Source: Apostichopus japonicus
Lineage: Eukaryota; Echinodermata; Holothuroidea; Aspidochirotida; Stichopodidae
DNA length: 64,000 nucleotides
Assembly (NCBI RefSeq): GCF_037975245.1
Contig: NC_092563.1
Coordinates: 20,046,094 to 20,110,093, forward strand
Reading direction: 5' to 3'
The notes below the pieces were generated by a model. That model saw nothing but the letters and a program-made list of their open reading frames with translations. It was not told the DNA's origin and made no database searches. Positions 1 through 9,328 of the stretch are shown here, one piece after another. Both the position numbers and the translations under genes were made by a program. Position 1 is the stretch's first letter. Each line of letters starts with the position of its first letter.

Positions 1-91
1 ACCGCGCCACGACAGCAGCTGATATAAATCTATGTTCGTTCCTAATACTTAAAGTTCCAGAGACCGTATGCGATCGCTGCAAAAGCAAACT

Positions 92-165
92 GCCGTGGCC
101 GGGTCTCGAGCCCAGGACCCAAAACACGTCACGCTCTCGAGCGCAACCAACCGCGCCACGACAGC
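92..165 (-). other. tRNA-like head in each satellite monomer (representative copy)
   Basis: On the minus strand this 74-nt block folds like a tRNA. The acceptor strands GCTGTCG and CCACGGC form six of seven pairs, one of them G-U. The D stem is GCGC/GCGC with an eight-base loop containing the conserved GG. The T arm is CTGGG-CTCGAGA-CCCGG with a TTCRA-like loop. The A box is TGGCGCGGTTGG (147-158) and the B box is GGCTCGAGACC (102-112), which differs from GGTTCGANTCC at two positions. The anticodon arm does not pair, so this is a decayed tRNA-derived SINE head rather than a working tRNA. A TTTT lies about 10 nt downstream of the block (GTTTGCTTTTGC), where a Pol III terminator would be. The block repeats every 149 bp through both array segments. 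Confidence 0.75.
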
Positions 166-1789
166 AGCTGATATAAATCTATGTTCGTTCCTAATACTTA
201 AAGTTCCAGAGACCGTATGAGATCGCTGCAAAAGCAAACTGCCGTGGCCGGGTCTCGAGCCCAGGACCCAAAACACGTCACGCTCTCGAGCGCAACCAAC
301 CGCGCCACGACAGCAGCTGATATAAATCTATGTTCGTTCCTAATACTTAAAGTTCAAGAGACCGTATGCGATCGCTGCAAAAGCAAACTGCCGTGGCCGG
401 GTCTCGAGCCCAGGACCCAAAACACGTCACGCTCTCGAGCGCAACCAACCGCGCCACGACAGCAGCTGATATAAATCTATGTTCGTTCCTAATACTTAAA
501 GTTCCAGAGACCGTATGAGATCGCTGCAAAAGCAAACTGCCGTGGCCGGGTCTCGAGCCCAGGACCCAAAACACGTCACGCTCTCGAGCGCAACCAACCG
601 CGCCACGACAGCAGCTGATATAAATCTATGTTCGTTCCTAATACTTAAAGTTCCAGAGACCCTATGAGATCGCTGCAAAAGCAAACTGCCCCGGCCGGAT
701 CTCGAGCCCAGGACCCAGAACACGTCACGCTCTCGAGCGCAACCAACCGCGCCACGACAGCAGCTGATATAAATCTATGTTCGTTCCTAATACTTAAAGT
801 TCCAGAGACCCTATGAGATCGCTGCAAAAGCAAACTGCCCCGGCCGGATCTCGAGCCCAGGACCCAAAACACGTCACGCTCTCGAGCGCAACCAACCGCG
901 CCACGACAGCAGCTGATATAAATCTATGTTCGTTCCTAATACTTAAAGTTCCAGAGACCCTATGAGATCGCTGCAAAAGCAAACTGCCCCGGCCGGATCT
1001 CGAGCCCAGGACCCAAAACACGTCACGCTCTCGAGCGCAACCAACAGCTCCACGACAGCAGCTGATATAAATCTATGTTCGTTCCTAATACTTAAAGTTC
1101 CAGAGACCCTATGAGATCGCTGCAAAAGCAAACTGCCGTGGCCGGGTCTCGAGCCCAGGACCCAAAACACGTCACGCTCTCGAGCGCAACCAACCGCGCC
1201 ACGACAGCAGCTGATATAAATCTATGTTCGTTCCTAATACTTAAAGTTCCAGAGACCCTATGAGATCGCTGCAAAAGCAAACTGAAGTGGCCCGGTGTCG
1301 AGCCCAGGACCCAAAACACGTCACGCTCTCGAGCGCAACCAACCGCGCCACGACAGCAGCTGATATAAATCTATGTTCGTTCCTAATACTTAAAGTTCCA
1401 GAGACCGTATGAGATCGCTGCAAAAGCAAACTGCCGTGGCCGGGTCTCGAGCCCAGGACCCAAAACACGTCACGCTCTCGAGCGCAACCAACCGCGCCAC
1501 GACAGCAGCTGATATAAATCTATGTTCGTTCCTAATACTTAAAGTTCCAGAGACCCTATGAGATCGCTGCAAAAGCAAACTGCCCCGGCCGGATCTCGAG
1601 CCCAGGACCCAAAACACGTCACGCTCTCGAGCGCAACCAACCGCGCCACGACAGCAGCTGATATAAATCTATGTTCGTTCCTAATACTTAAAGTTCCAGA
1701 GACCCTATGAGATCGCTGCAAAAGCAAACTGCCGTGGCCGGGTCTCGAGCCCAGGACCCAAAACACGTCACGCTCTCGAGCGCAACCAA

Positions 1790-2196
1790 CCGCGCCACGA
1801 CAGCAGCTGATATAAATCTATGTTCGTTCCTAATACTTAAAGTTCCAGAGACCGTTTGAGATCGTTGCAAAAGCAAACTGCCGTGGCCGGGTCTCGAGCC
1901 AGGACCCAAAACACGTCACGCTCTATGTTCGTTCCTAATACTTAAAGTTCCAGAGACCGTATGAGATCGCTGCAAAAGCAAACTGCCGTGGCCGGGTCTC
2001 GAGCCCAGGACCCAAAACACGTCACGCTCTCGAGCGCAACCAACCGCGCCACGACAGCAGCTGATATAAATCTATGTTCGTTCCTAATACTTAAAGTTCC
2101 AGAGACCGTATGAGATCGTTGCAAAAGCAAACTGCCGTGGCCGGGTCTCGAGCCAGGACCCAAAACACGTCACGCTCTATGTTCGTTCCTAATACT
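1790..2196. repeat. Tandem 254-bp dimers with a deleted monomer
   Basis: Within the left array two monomers are shortened to about 105 bp by loss of the segment between CACGCTCT and ATGTTCG. They also share a one-base loss that gives GAGCCAGGACCC. The full plus short pair (149+105 = 254 bp) occurs twice in a row, showing that a dimer was duplicated after the deletion arose. Confidence 0.8.
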
Positions 2197-2783
2197 TAAA
2201 GTTCCAGAGACCCTATGAGATCGCTGCAAAAGCAAACTGCCGTGGTCGGGTCTCGAGCCCAGGACCCAAAACACGTCACGCTCTCGAGCGCAACCAACCG
2301 CGCCACGACAGCAGCTGATATAAATCTATGTTCGTTCCTAATACTTAAAGTTCCAGAGACCCTATGAGATCGCTGCAAAAGCAAACTGCCGTGGCCGGGT
2401 CTCGAGCCCAGGACCCAAAACATGTCACGCTCTCGAGCGCAACCAACCGCGCCACGACAGCAGCTGATATAAATCTATGTTCGTTCCTAATACTTAGGGT
2501 TCCAGAGACCGTATGCGATCGCTGCAAAAGCAAACTGCCGTGGCCGGGTCTCGAGCCCAGGACCCAAAACACGTCACGCTCTCGAGCGCAACCAACCGCG
2601 CCACGACAGCAGCTGATATAAATCTATGTTCGTTCCTAATACTTAGGGTTCCAGAGACCCTATGAGATCGCTGCAAAAGCAAACTGCCGTGGCCGGGTCT
2701 CGAGCCCACGACCCAAAACACGTCACGCTCTCGAACGCAACCACCGCGCCACGACAGCAGCTGATATAAATCTATGTTCGTTC

Positions 2784-3035
2784 TGTAGACTCAAGACATA
2801 AAGAAATGACAAAACACGTGGCTTGTTGTGTTTCTGCGCTCATGTTGTTGTTGCAACTCTCTCTTTCTCCATTATAGGATCGTAGACTATTTCAACTGGT
2901 CGAGAGGTTTACAACTATATCCAACTAGGGCAGAATTTTAATTAATTTATACCGTGATCGCAATCGATCGTAAAGTTAGCACTTTTCTTAAGCAGAACAA
3001 ATTTGGTGGCGCTATTAACCAACAACGACGCTACA
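2784..3035 (-). repeat. BEL element 3' LTR
   Basis: 252 bp, begins TG and ends CA on both strands. Identical to the copy at 9077-9328 except TT at 2872-2873 where the other copy has AC. For the minus-strand element this is the downstream LTR. Confidence 0.95.
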
Positions 3036-3303
3036 TTCCCAGCCCCAATGAGCTAACTTGGGGTTACTCGTTCCCTTTAATTTCTTGCGACGTTGTCAAC
3101 ACTGCTCCCAATTTCCCAAAGAACTAAATACACTTAAAAGATTACTTACAGATATAAAGCATTAACTGAACATACAAGAACTGAAATGGATGTAAACATT
3201 TAACATACTGCAACTATATGCAGAACATAAGGACCGATAACATTTGAATACATGTCTTTGCTGAACGTAAACTAACAAGACCTATAAACTGACGTGCAGT
3301 CAA
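3036..3303 (-). other. BEL 3' untranslated segment
   Basis: About 270 bp between the pol stop and the 3' LTR. AT-rich, no open frame of note, and a GGGGCTGGGAA stretch (minus strand) directly against the LTR that would serve as polypurine tract. No env gene. Confidence 0.6.
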
Positions 3304-6300
3304 TTACTCACTATCAGCCTCCTCCAATAGGCACAGTTTCACAATTGGGCGCTTGTAATATTGGGAACCCACTCTTATTTCTACCTGCCTCACCCGACCG
3401 AACCTATCTGGGAACACCTGTTCCACCCTTCCAACGGACCACTTCCCCCTGGGTAAGCTCTCATTAACCATGAGAACCAGGTCGCCAACTCTGAGGCTTC
3501 TCTTTTCCTTGTTCCACTTCTGACGCGTCTGCAATAATGGCAGGTATTCCCTTATCCAGCGCCTCCAGAACTGATTTGCCAAGTACTGGCACTGGCGCCA
3601 TCGGCGACGTCCATATCCATCGGTCTTAACAAACTCTCCTGGAGCAATATTTGGATTTCCTTTCAAGAGGAGCAGGTGATTCGGCGTCAATGGTTGGTTA
3701 TCTCTTGGATCCAAACTGATCTGTGTTAGTGGCCTGGCATTGAGGATTGCCTCTACTTCGGTCAGCAATGTGGTCAATACCTCTTGATTGATGAGCTGCT
3801 CCTTCACTAACGCCTTCAGAATGCGTCTCACAGACCTGATGATTCTCTCCCATATGCCACCCATATGGCTTGCTGCCGGAGGATTAAATTGCCACTCAAT
3901 TTCCTTATTTAGCAGGAAATTTTCCGTTCTTGCGTTGTTCAGTGACTGCACCGCTTCTCGCAGTTCTCTTTCTCCTCCCTTAAAGTTGCTGCCGTTGTCA
4001 CTCAGAATTTTCGCTGGAGTCCCGCGCCTGCTTATAAATCTTCTCAAAGCATTCAAGAAGGAGTCGGTATCCAGGTTATCGGCCAACTCTATGTGAACTG
4101 CTCGCATGGTCATGCAAGTAAAAACACATCCCCATCTCTTGACTTGGCTTCGACCCTGCTTCACCCACAGCGGCCCGAAGTAGTCAACACCTACAAATGT
4201 AAATGGTGGGTTTTCCGGTGTCACTCTGACTGATGGCAACTCTGACATAAACTGGGAACCGCGTGGGGCATTTCTCCGCTTGCAGTCGAAGCACTTTCCA
4301 ATTACCTTCCTTACTGCTGCTCCTCCCTTCAGTATCCAGAATTTGTTTCTGAGGGAGCTCCAGGTCATGCCCGACCCTGAGTGACCTACAAGGAGATGGT
4401 GATGGATAATGATCAGAGATGTCACTCGGTCATTGGATGGTAGTATGATGGGATGCATTTCGTCATATGCAACAGGAGCATTTCTCAACCTCCCACCAAC
4501 CCGTAGGACCCCGTCATGTAATACCGGGTTAATCTTGTTGAAGGCATTGTTACTCCACAGCTTACTGACCTTCTTCTGCCTGAGAAGATGTAGTTCTTCA
4601 TGAAAGGCCTTCTGTTGGACGTACTTGATTACGGCTAATTCAGCTTCTTTCAGTTCTTGCAAGGACAAGACAGTCTCCTTACATGGTTGTTTACCCCTGT
4701 ATCGTGCTACAAGGTATTCCTTATACCGAAGAATCCAAGCAACCCCTCTTTTCAACCGAGTCCATGATGAGTATTTCTCCAGCAATCTGGCAACCACACC
4801 ATTGGTCGTGTTAAGGTAAGTTTGCTTTTTCACCTTACATTCATCCTGGATATCCTCAGGTAATTCCCTCCCCTCTAGGTTTTCTATCCCAGAAGGAATC
4901 TCTGGCCAATTCTCCTCGGCATCCCACAGAAATGCAGGTCCATTCAGCCACCTGCATGTACTCGTTAGGTCTCTAGCATGTAGTCCGCGCGAACCATCGT
5001 CAGCTGGGTTCTGATGAGTGTCGACATACCTCCACTGGTCTACGGTACTAGCTTCTCGGATGGCAGCCACTCTGTTTGCAACAAATGTTTTAAACCTGCG
5101 ACCCTCATTGCGGACATACAACAGGACTGTTGTGGAGTCCGTCCAGTAAGTTGTACTCTTCAGTGGGATGCTCAACTCCGACTGCAGAACCTGGCCGACC
5201 TTGACAGCCAAAGTCGCTGCTGTTAATTCTAATCTTGGCACGGTTACTTTCTTAATGGGACATACTCTGGCCTTGCCCATCAACAGTGTACAATGAACCT
5301 TCCCTCCGGAATCCTTTGTCCTCACATAGGCACTGACGGCATAGCCTCGTTCTGATGCATCCCCGAATATGTGAACATCGTAACTCACATCGTCGAAGTA
5401 TGGTGGTTTGATGCACCTACTGATCTCAGCAGACTCTAAATCTGGTAATTCCTCTAACCAGTTCTGCCAACGTCGAAGTTCTCCATCCTTCACTGGTTCA
5501 TCCCAACTCAGGCCTTGCGCACATAAGTCTTGTAGCAGAACCTTCCCTTCCAGGGTAAATGGGGCGACAAGTCCCAAGGGGTCATAAAGTGAGCTCGTTG
5601 CTGACAGAATACCTCTTCGAGTGTTTGGGACGTCTTTGACAGCAACCTTGAACTTGAACCGATCAGACTCCATGTCCCACAGTACCCCTAGTGTTCTTTC
5701 TAGTGGCAGATGAGTAAAGTCCAAGTCTACCACCGATGACGCTCTTTCAGCAGGAGGGACCATTGATAGTACTTCTCTATCATTGCTTACCCATTTGGTA
5801 AGACGAAATCCACCTAAGCTCAACATATCTCGCAGTTGGGGGATTAATCTCCTTCCATCTTCCGTTGTTCGTACTGACCTTAAGCAGTCGTCAACATAGA
5901 AGTTGTCATACACTGTTTGCCTAACTTCCTCATCAAAGCTGTCTTGATTGTCATCTGCAGTTCTGCGCAAGGCGAACCCCGCGCAGCTCGGCGATGATGT
6001 GGCACCAAAAAGGTGTACACACATTTGAAATTCTTGTGGTGACGTTGTGAGATCGCCTTCATCCCACCACAAGAACCGCAGAGCATCAAGATCCCTTGGT
6101 GCCACTCTGACCTGGTTAAACATTCCCTCGATATCCGCTGCAATGGCAATCTTCTCTTCTCGGAATCGAGTTAACACCCCAATCAAGCTATTGGTATTGT
6201 CCGGCCCCTGCAGGAGCTGACTGTTCAGGGATAATCCTTGGTATTGCGCCGCACAGTCAAAAACGATTCGCAATTTATTTGGCTTATTGGGATTAATCAC

Positions 6301-7446
6301 AGGATGATGTGGAAGGTACCAGATCTCGCCTCGCTTACATACATCTCCGCTCACGTCTACCTTGCGTGCATATCCCTTTCTCAGATAGTCTTCCATAACG
6401 GCCTTATACCGCTGATGGAGATCCTCATCCTTGAGGAGCCGCTTCCTCAAGCTCCCAAGTCTTGACTCAACCATTGTCCTATTATTTGGCAAGGAAGGTG
6501 GATAATGGCGCCATGGCAACCTCATCTGATAGTGCCCGTCTTTGAGAACGACGCTGTCTTTCATGATCTTGCGAGCCCTTTGATCATTAATAGAGTTGCA
6601 TACTCTTTCATCTGCAGATCCCCCAAACCCATGGTCCAGCTCCCAGAAGCGCTTTACCTGTTCTTCGAGCCTTTCATGGGCAACATGATTCACTAAAAAC
6701 GACCTGGGTGACCCACATGAACCAGCTAGGGGGCCCATTACCGTCCAACCTAAAGGTGTTCTCACTGCGTACGGTTCCTTTCTTTTTCCCTTTCTCTCTT
6801 CGAGGACCCAAAATGCCTCAGGGGTATCACTCCCTATAAGAAGTTGAACCTTCTCCCTATCCATAGTCTGGAACTCTATGTCCCTTAAGTGTGGCCATTT
6901 GTTCACCTGGTCTTGGGTAGGAATACTACGCTTTGTTACGGGGAGACTTTCGACTGACCATACATTTAGCAACTCAATATTCTCGTTGCCTTCCAGGCCT
7001 ACGACCTCAAGAGCTATTTCTACACCCTTTGTCACAGTGGCAGGGGAATTAACAGTACTTAGTTCATATACTGCACTTTCTCCCACTATTCCTAGTTCTC
7101 TGACTAGCTCATTTTCACAAAGAGATGTATCACTGCCCTGATCAAGTAATGCGAGGGTAGTAACTTCTCTACCATTACCTCTTACTTTAACAGGCAATAC
7201 TCTGAGACATACTCTTGGAGACTTAACTGTCGAGAGACTAACTCCTTGAGTTCTCTCATTTGATTTGTCCACCTCCCCGGAACCTGTCTGGGGACTCTCG
7301 CTGTTACGTTCAGTAGGGTAAATATGCAAAAGAGTATGATGTCTCCTATTGCATCCTTCTACCTGACATCCAGGTTGTAACCTGCAATCACTTGCGATAT
7401 GCCTAGGCTTAAAGCAATTATCACATAACCTCAGTTTACGAATCAA
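3304..7446 (-). CDS. BEL/Pao pol polyprotein
   Basis: Open frame of 1,380 codons for retrotransposon replication enzymes. Domains in order: Cys/His zinc knuckle at residues 8-37 (CDNC, then H16 and C21, then further Cys and His); aspartic protease with LLDQGS, catalytic Asp near 102; reverse transcriptase about 375-600 with AADIEGMF (D438) and YVDD (517-520); RNase H with FGDAS (D696), PRLEL (E740) and WTDS (D770); integrase HHCC zinc finger about 1016-1055 and catalytic D1088, D1150 and E1200 in the GGIWE context typical of BEL; and a C-terminal DUF5641-like segment from about 1285. The listed start is a TTG and not a real initiator: the frame stays open upstream into the gag end, so translation must come from gag by frame change. 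No stop or lesion is seen inside pol. Confidence 0.93.
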   Translation of the reverse strand: MIRKLRLCDNCFKPRHIASDCRLQPGCQVEGCNRRHHTLLHIYPTERNSESPQTGSGEVDKSNERTQGVSLSTVKSPRVCLRVLPVKVRGNGREVTTLALLDQGSDTSLCENELVRELGIVGESAVYELSTVNSPATVTKGVEIALEVVGLEGNENIELLNVWSVESLPVTKRSIPTQDQVNKWPHLRDIEFQTMDREKVQLLIGSDTPEAFWVLEERKGKRKEPYAVRTPLGWTVMGPLAGSCGSPRSFLVNHVAHERLEEQVKRFWELDHGFGGSADERVCNSINDQRARKIMKDSVVLKDGHYQMRLPWRHYPPSLPNNRTMVESRLGSLRKRLLKDEDLHQRYKAVMEDYLRKGYARKVDVSGDVCKRGEIWYLPHHPVINPNKPNKLRIVFDCAAQYQGLSLNSQLLQGPDNTNSLIGVLTRFREEKIAIAADIEGMFNQVRVAPRDLDALRFLWWDEGDLTTSPQEFQMCVHLFGATSSPSCAGFALRRTADDNQDSFDEEVRQTVYDNFYVDDCLRSVRTTEDGRRLIPQLRDMLSLGGFRLTKWVSNDREVLSMVPPAERASSVVDLDFTHLPLERTLGVLWDMESDRFKFKVAVKDVPNTRRGILSATSSLYDPLGLVAPFTLEGKVLLQDLCAQGLSWDEPVKDGELRRWQNWLEELPDLESAEISRCIKPPYFDDVSYDVHIFGDASERGYAVSAYVRTKDSGGKVHCTLLMGKARVCPIKKVTVPRLELTAATLAVKVGQVLQSELSIPLKSTTYWTDSTTVLLYVRNEGRRFKTFVANRVAAIREASTVDQWRYVDTHQNPADDGSRGLHARDLTSTCRWLNGPAFLWDAEENWPEIPSGIENLEGRELPEDIQDECKVKKQTYLNTTNGVVARLLEKYSSWTRLKRGVAWILRYKEYLVARYRGKQPCKETVLSLQELKEAELAVIKYVQQKAFHEELHLLRQKKVSKLWSNNAFNKINPVLHDGVLRVGGRLRNAPVAYDEMHPIILPSNDRVTSLIIIHHHLLVGHSGSGMTWSSLRNKFWILKGGAAVRKVIGKCFDCKRRNAPRGSQFMSELPSVRVTPENPPFTFVGVDYFGPLWVKQGRSQVKRWGCVFTCMTMRAVHIELADNLDTDSFLNALRRFISRRGTPAKILSDNGSNFKGGERELREAVQSLNNARTENFLLNKEIEWQFNPPAASHMGGIWERIIRSVRRILKALVKEQLINQEVLTTLLTEVEAILNARPLTQISLDPRDNQPLTPNHLLLLKGNPNIAPGEFVKTDGYGRRRWRQCQYLANQFWRRWIREYLPLLQTRQKWNKEKRSLRVGDLVLMVNESLPRGKWSVGRVEQVFPDRFGRVRQVEIRVGSQYYKRPIVKLCLLEEADSE

Positions 7447-7498
7447 CTTAAACCTATCTCTTTGTGACTTGCTCTGAAAATCTTTACATACTTCAAGG

Positions 7499-9046
7499 CT
7501 ATATCTGAGAACAACATGGACATTTCCATGCTACCTTGTTTACATAGGTTTCCCTTTGGGAACTCTGCGTGGTTAATGTAGTCAACCTTCTCCCACCGTT
7601 CATGGGGTACTTTACTCCCCTAGGAAGTTGCTTAGTTTCCTTTACTTGTGTGCCCATATTTCTCCCATAGATACTGTTTCCTACCTGCACATACTCTTCC
7701 ACAAACTCTGTGATATGCCTGAAATTAGGAACAATGCCCCTTAGCATGTTAGACTGTGCTCTTTTCGCCCAATCTGATTGCATATACATGGGCAACAATT
7801 TTTGGACCTTCAGCAAGGTGTCACTAGAATGCAGGTCTGCCAAGTACCCTGTTTGACTCAACGTTATCTCACATTTTCTCATACTTCTTGCAAGGTCAGA
7901 CAACTCTTTGGCATCGTTAGGCTTAAGCTGGGCTCTATTTAACACTTGTTCAATCAGAGCATGTGCGACCACATGCGGTTGCCCATACTGTTTTGCTAAA
8001 ATGTCCCTGGCACGCTGGTAGCCTTCTGTAGGCTCCATGAGCACACAACAACTTATGCTGTCCTTTACCTCATTCTCACAGAACTGCAACAAGTAAGTTA
8101 ATTTAACTCTGTCGTCACTCACCTTACTGGCAATGCTTGCCTCAAAATTATTAATAAAGCTCCAGTATTCTACTGGATTACCAGTAAACACCTCTAACTC
8201 TGGTTTGGGCATGTGAACAGACAAATTAATGGCCTGCATGAACTGTGACAGATTACTTTCATTTGACAAATTTCCATTGCCCATAGAATCATAAACAGTC
8301 TCTACATTATTAATGAATTCTGGTGCATTAGGATTTAGTGTAACACATGGACCTTTAACTTCCCTAGGCTTGTCACCAACCTTCACAGCATCCTCAGTTC
8401 CTTTAGGTTCTTCACCTCGGCCATCTTCAGTACGTATTTCTTCTTGCCATATGTGTAGTTCGGCTTCAGCACTAGCAATGTCGTTCTCTACTTCAGCCCG
8501 AGCAAGTTCCTGTTCTAACTGAAATTGCTGTTCTCTCAGTTTCTGCATTTTAATAAACTGCTGCCTCTTCAGATCTGCCAATGCCTTCTTTGCCTTAGCC
8601 TCCTTCAGTCTGATTGATGAAGTGTCGCTTAGCGCACTACCCTTTGACCGATAGCTTCTAACGGATTCTACTTCTGTGTCGCATCTCGTTGGCCTATCAT
8701 CTTTGTCTGGGACCTTCTTGACTTCCTGGAACCATTCTGTTATTCGTTTGTCAAACTCAACTTTGTTTACACGGTTAACTTCAAACTGCTCAGAGGCTAC
8801 ATCTGCCTCCTTCTCTTCCAGCTTACTGGCGTACTCATTATACCTTGTCACGTAAGACTCAAATATTTTATTCAGCTCAGCGTATTTCTTAGAGGCCAGT
8901 TCATAATTCATGGGGTCTGTTAAAAGCGCCTCCAGCTCCTTGTAATACCTGGCTAATAGACCCACATATCCACAACAGGATCTCTTCAACGTTGTAACGT
9001 CACTCACACCGCTATCTTCAACCGGCTTTGGTTCTGACTCAGCCAT
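7499..9046 (-). CDS. BEL/Pao gag-like protein
   Basis: 515-codon frame starting at an ATG only 30 nt downstream of the 5' LTR. A charged N-terminal region leads into a probable coiled coil at about residues 145-203, rich in Lys, Glu, Gln and Leu. A DUF1759-type gag domain follows at about 280-430 (PKPELEVFTGNPVEYW, then a central region with FCENEVKD). The frame ends at a TAG just after a CPCC motif, in the middle of what is normally one Cys/His zinc-binding stretch in this family. The other half of that stretch lies in the pol frame, offset by +1. Either a programmed shift or a one- or two-base mutation separates them. It would form the virus-like particle core. Confidence 0.88.
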   Translation of the reverse strand: MAESEPKPVEDSGVSDVTTLKRSCCGYVGLLARYYKELEALLTDPMNYELASKKYAELNKIFESYVTRYNEYASKLEEKEADVASEQFEVNRVNKVEFDKRITEWFQEVKKVPDKDDRPTRCDTEVESVRSYRSKGSALSDTSSIRLKEAKAKKALADLKRQQFIKMQKLREQQFQLEQELARAEVENDIASAEAELHIWQEEIRTEDGRGEEPKGTEDAVKVGDKPREVKGPCVTLNPNAPEFINNVETVYDSMGNGNLSNESNLSQFMQAINLSVHMPKPELEVFTGNPVEYWSFINNFEASIASKVSDDRVKLTYLLQFCENEVKDSISCCVLMEPTEGYQRARDILAKQYGQPHVVAHALIEQVLNRAQLKPNDAKELSDLARSMRKCEITLSQTGYLADLHSSDTLLKVQKLLPMYMQSDWAKRAQSNMLRGIVPNFRHITEFVEEYVQVGNSIYGRNMGTQVKETKQLPRGVKYPMNGGRRLTTLTTQSSQRETYVNKVAWKCPCCSQI

Positions 9047-9076
9047 ACCTGCACCGTTGCAGTTGTAAACCTTTTA

Positions 9077-9328
9077 TGTAGACTCAAGACATAAAGAAAT
9101 GACAAAACACGTGGCTTGTTGTGTTTCTGCGCTCATGTTGTTGTTGCAACTCTCTCTTTCTCCAACATAGGATCGTAGACTATTTCAACTGGTCGAGAGG
9201 TTTACAACTATATCCAACTAGGGCAGAATTTTAATTAATTTATACCGTGATCGCAATCGATCGTAAAGTTAGCACTTTTCTTAAGCAGAACAAATTTGGT
9301 GGCGCTATTAACCAACAACGACGCTACA
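9077..9328 (-). repeat. BEL element 5' LTR
   Basis: 252 bp, the upstream LTR for the minus-strand element and the presumed promoter copy. Differs from 2784-3035 only at 9165-9166. The right flank CGTTC is the target duplication. Confidence 0.95.

Larger units (their letters stand above)
1..2783. repeat. 149-bp tandem satellite array, left block
   Basis: About 19 head-to-tail copies of a 149-bp unit, open at the left window edge and cut on the right by the BEL element at 2784. Each monomer has two CTCGAG sites, a CAGCTG, a GATATAAATC box and an AAAACACGTCACG box. Variants are mostly point changes: CCTATGAGATCG, CGTATGAGATCG or CGTATGCGATCG at one site, and CCGTGGCC, CCCCGGCC or GAAGTGGC at another. 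Two short 105-bp monomers occur near 1830-2180. Small open frames of 62-85 codons recur once per monomer but are not genes: 149 is not a multiple of three and no start context or divergence pattern supports coding. Confidence 0.97.
2784..9328 (-). mobile_element. BEL/Pao LTR retrotransposon, near-complete
   Basis: 6,545-bp element on the minus strand, inserted in a satellite monomer. It is bounded by 252-bp direct repeats starting TGTAGACTC and ending CGCTACA on the plus strand, with the 5-bp target duplication CGTTC at 2779-2783 and 9329-9333. Removing it restores a continuous monomer. The interior encodes a gag-like protein and a pol with zinc knuckle, protease, RT, RNase H and integrase in the BEL/Pao order. 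No env-like frame is present: only about 270 bp lie between the pol stop and the 3' LTR. A purine-rich stretch (GGGGCTGGGAA, minus strand) abuts the 3' LTR as a polypurine-tract candidate. I did not recognise a primer-binding site. The two LTRs differ only at two adjacent bases, so insertion is recent. Confidence 0.95.

Noticed and set aside
92-165. Functional tRNA genes in the array
   Set aside because: The anticodon arm does not pair and the B box has two mismatches. SINE-type decay is the better reading.
2490-2660. Telomere-like TTAGGG in the satellite
   Set aside because: Single TTAGGGTT variants of TTAAAGTT within monomers, not tandem telomere repeats.
1-2783. CRISPR-like direct repeats
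   Set aside because: Repeats are contiguous 149-bp monomers without unique spacers, in eukaryotic DNA.
1-2783. CENP-B box in the monomer
   Set aside because: The only TTCG context (GTTCGTTCCTAATACTT) does not fit the NTTCGNNNNANNCGGGN pattern.
3788-7141. Plus-strand and alternate frames of 60-102 codons across the BEL pol
   Set aside because: Shadows of the pol frame, with no domain signatures.
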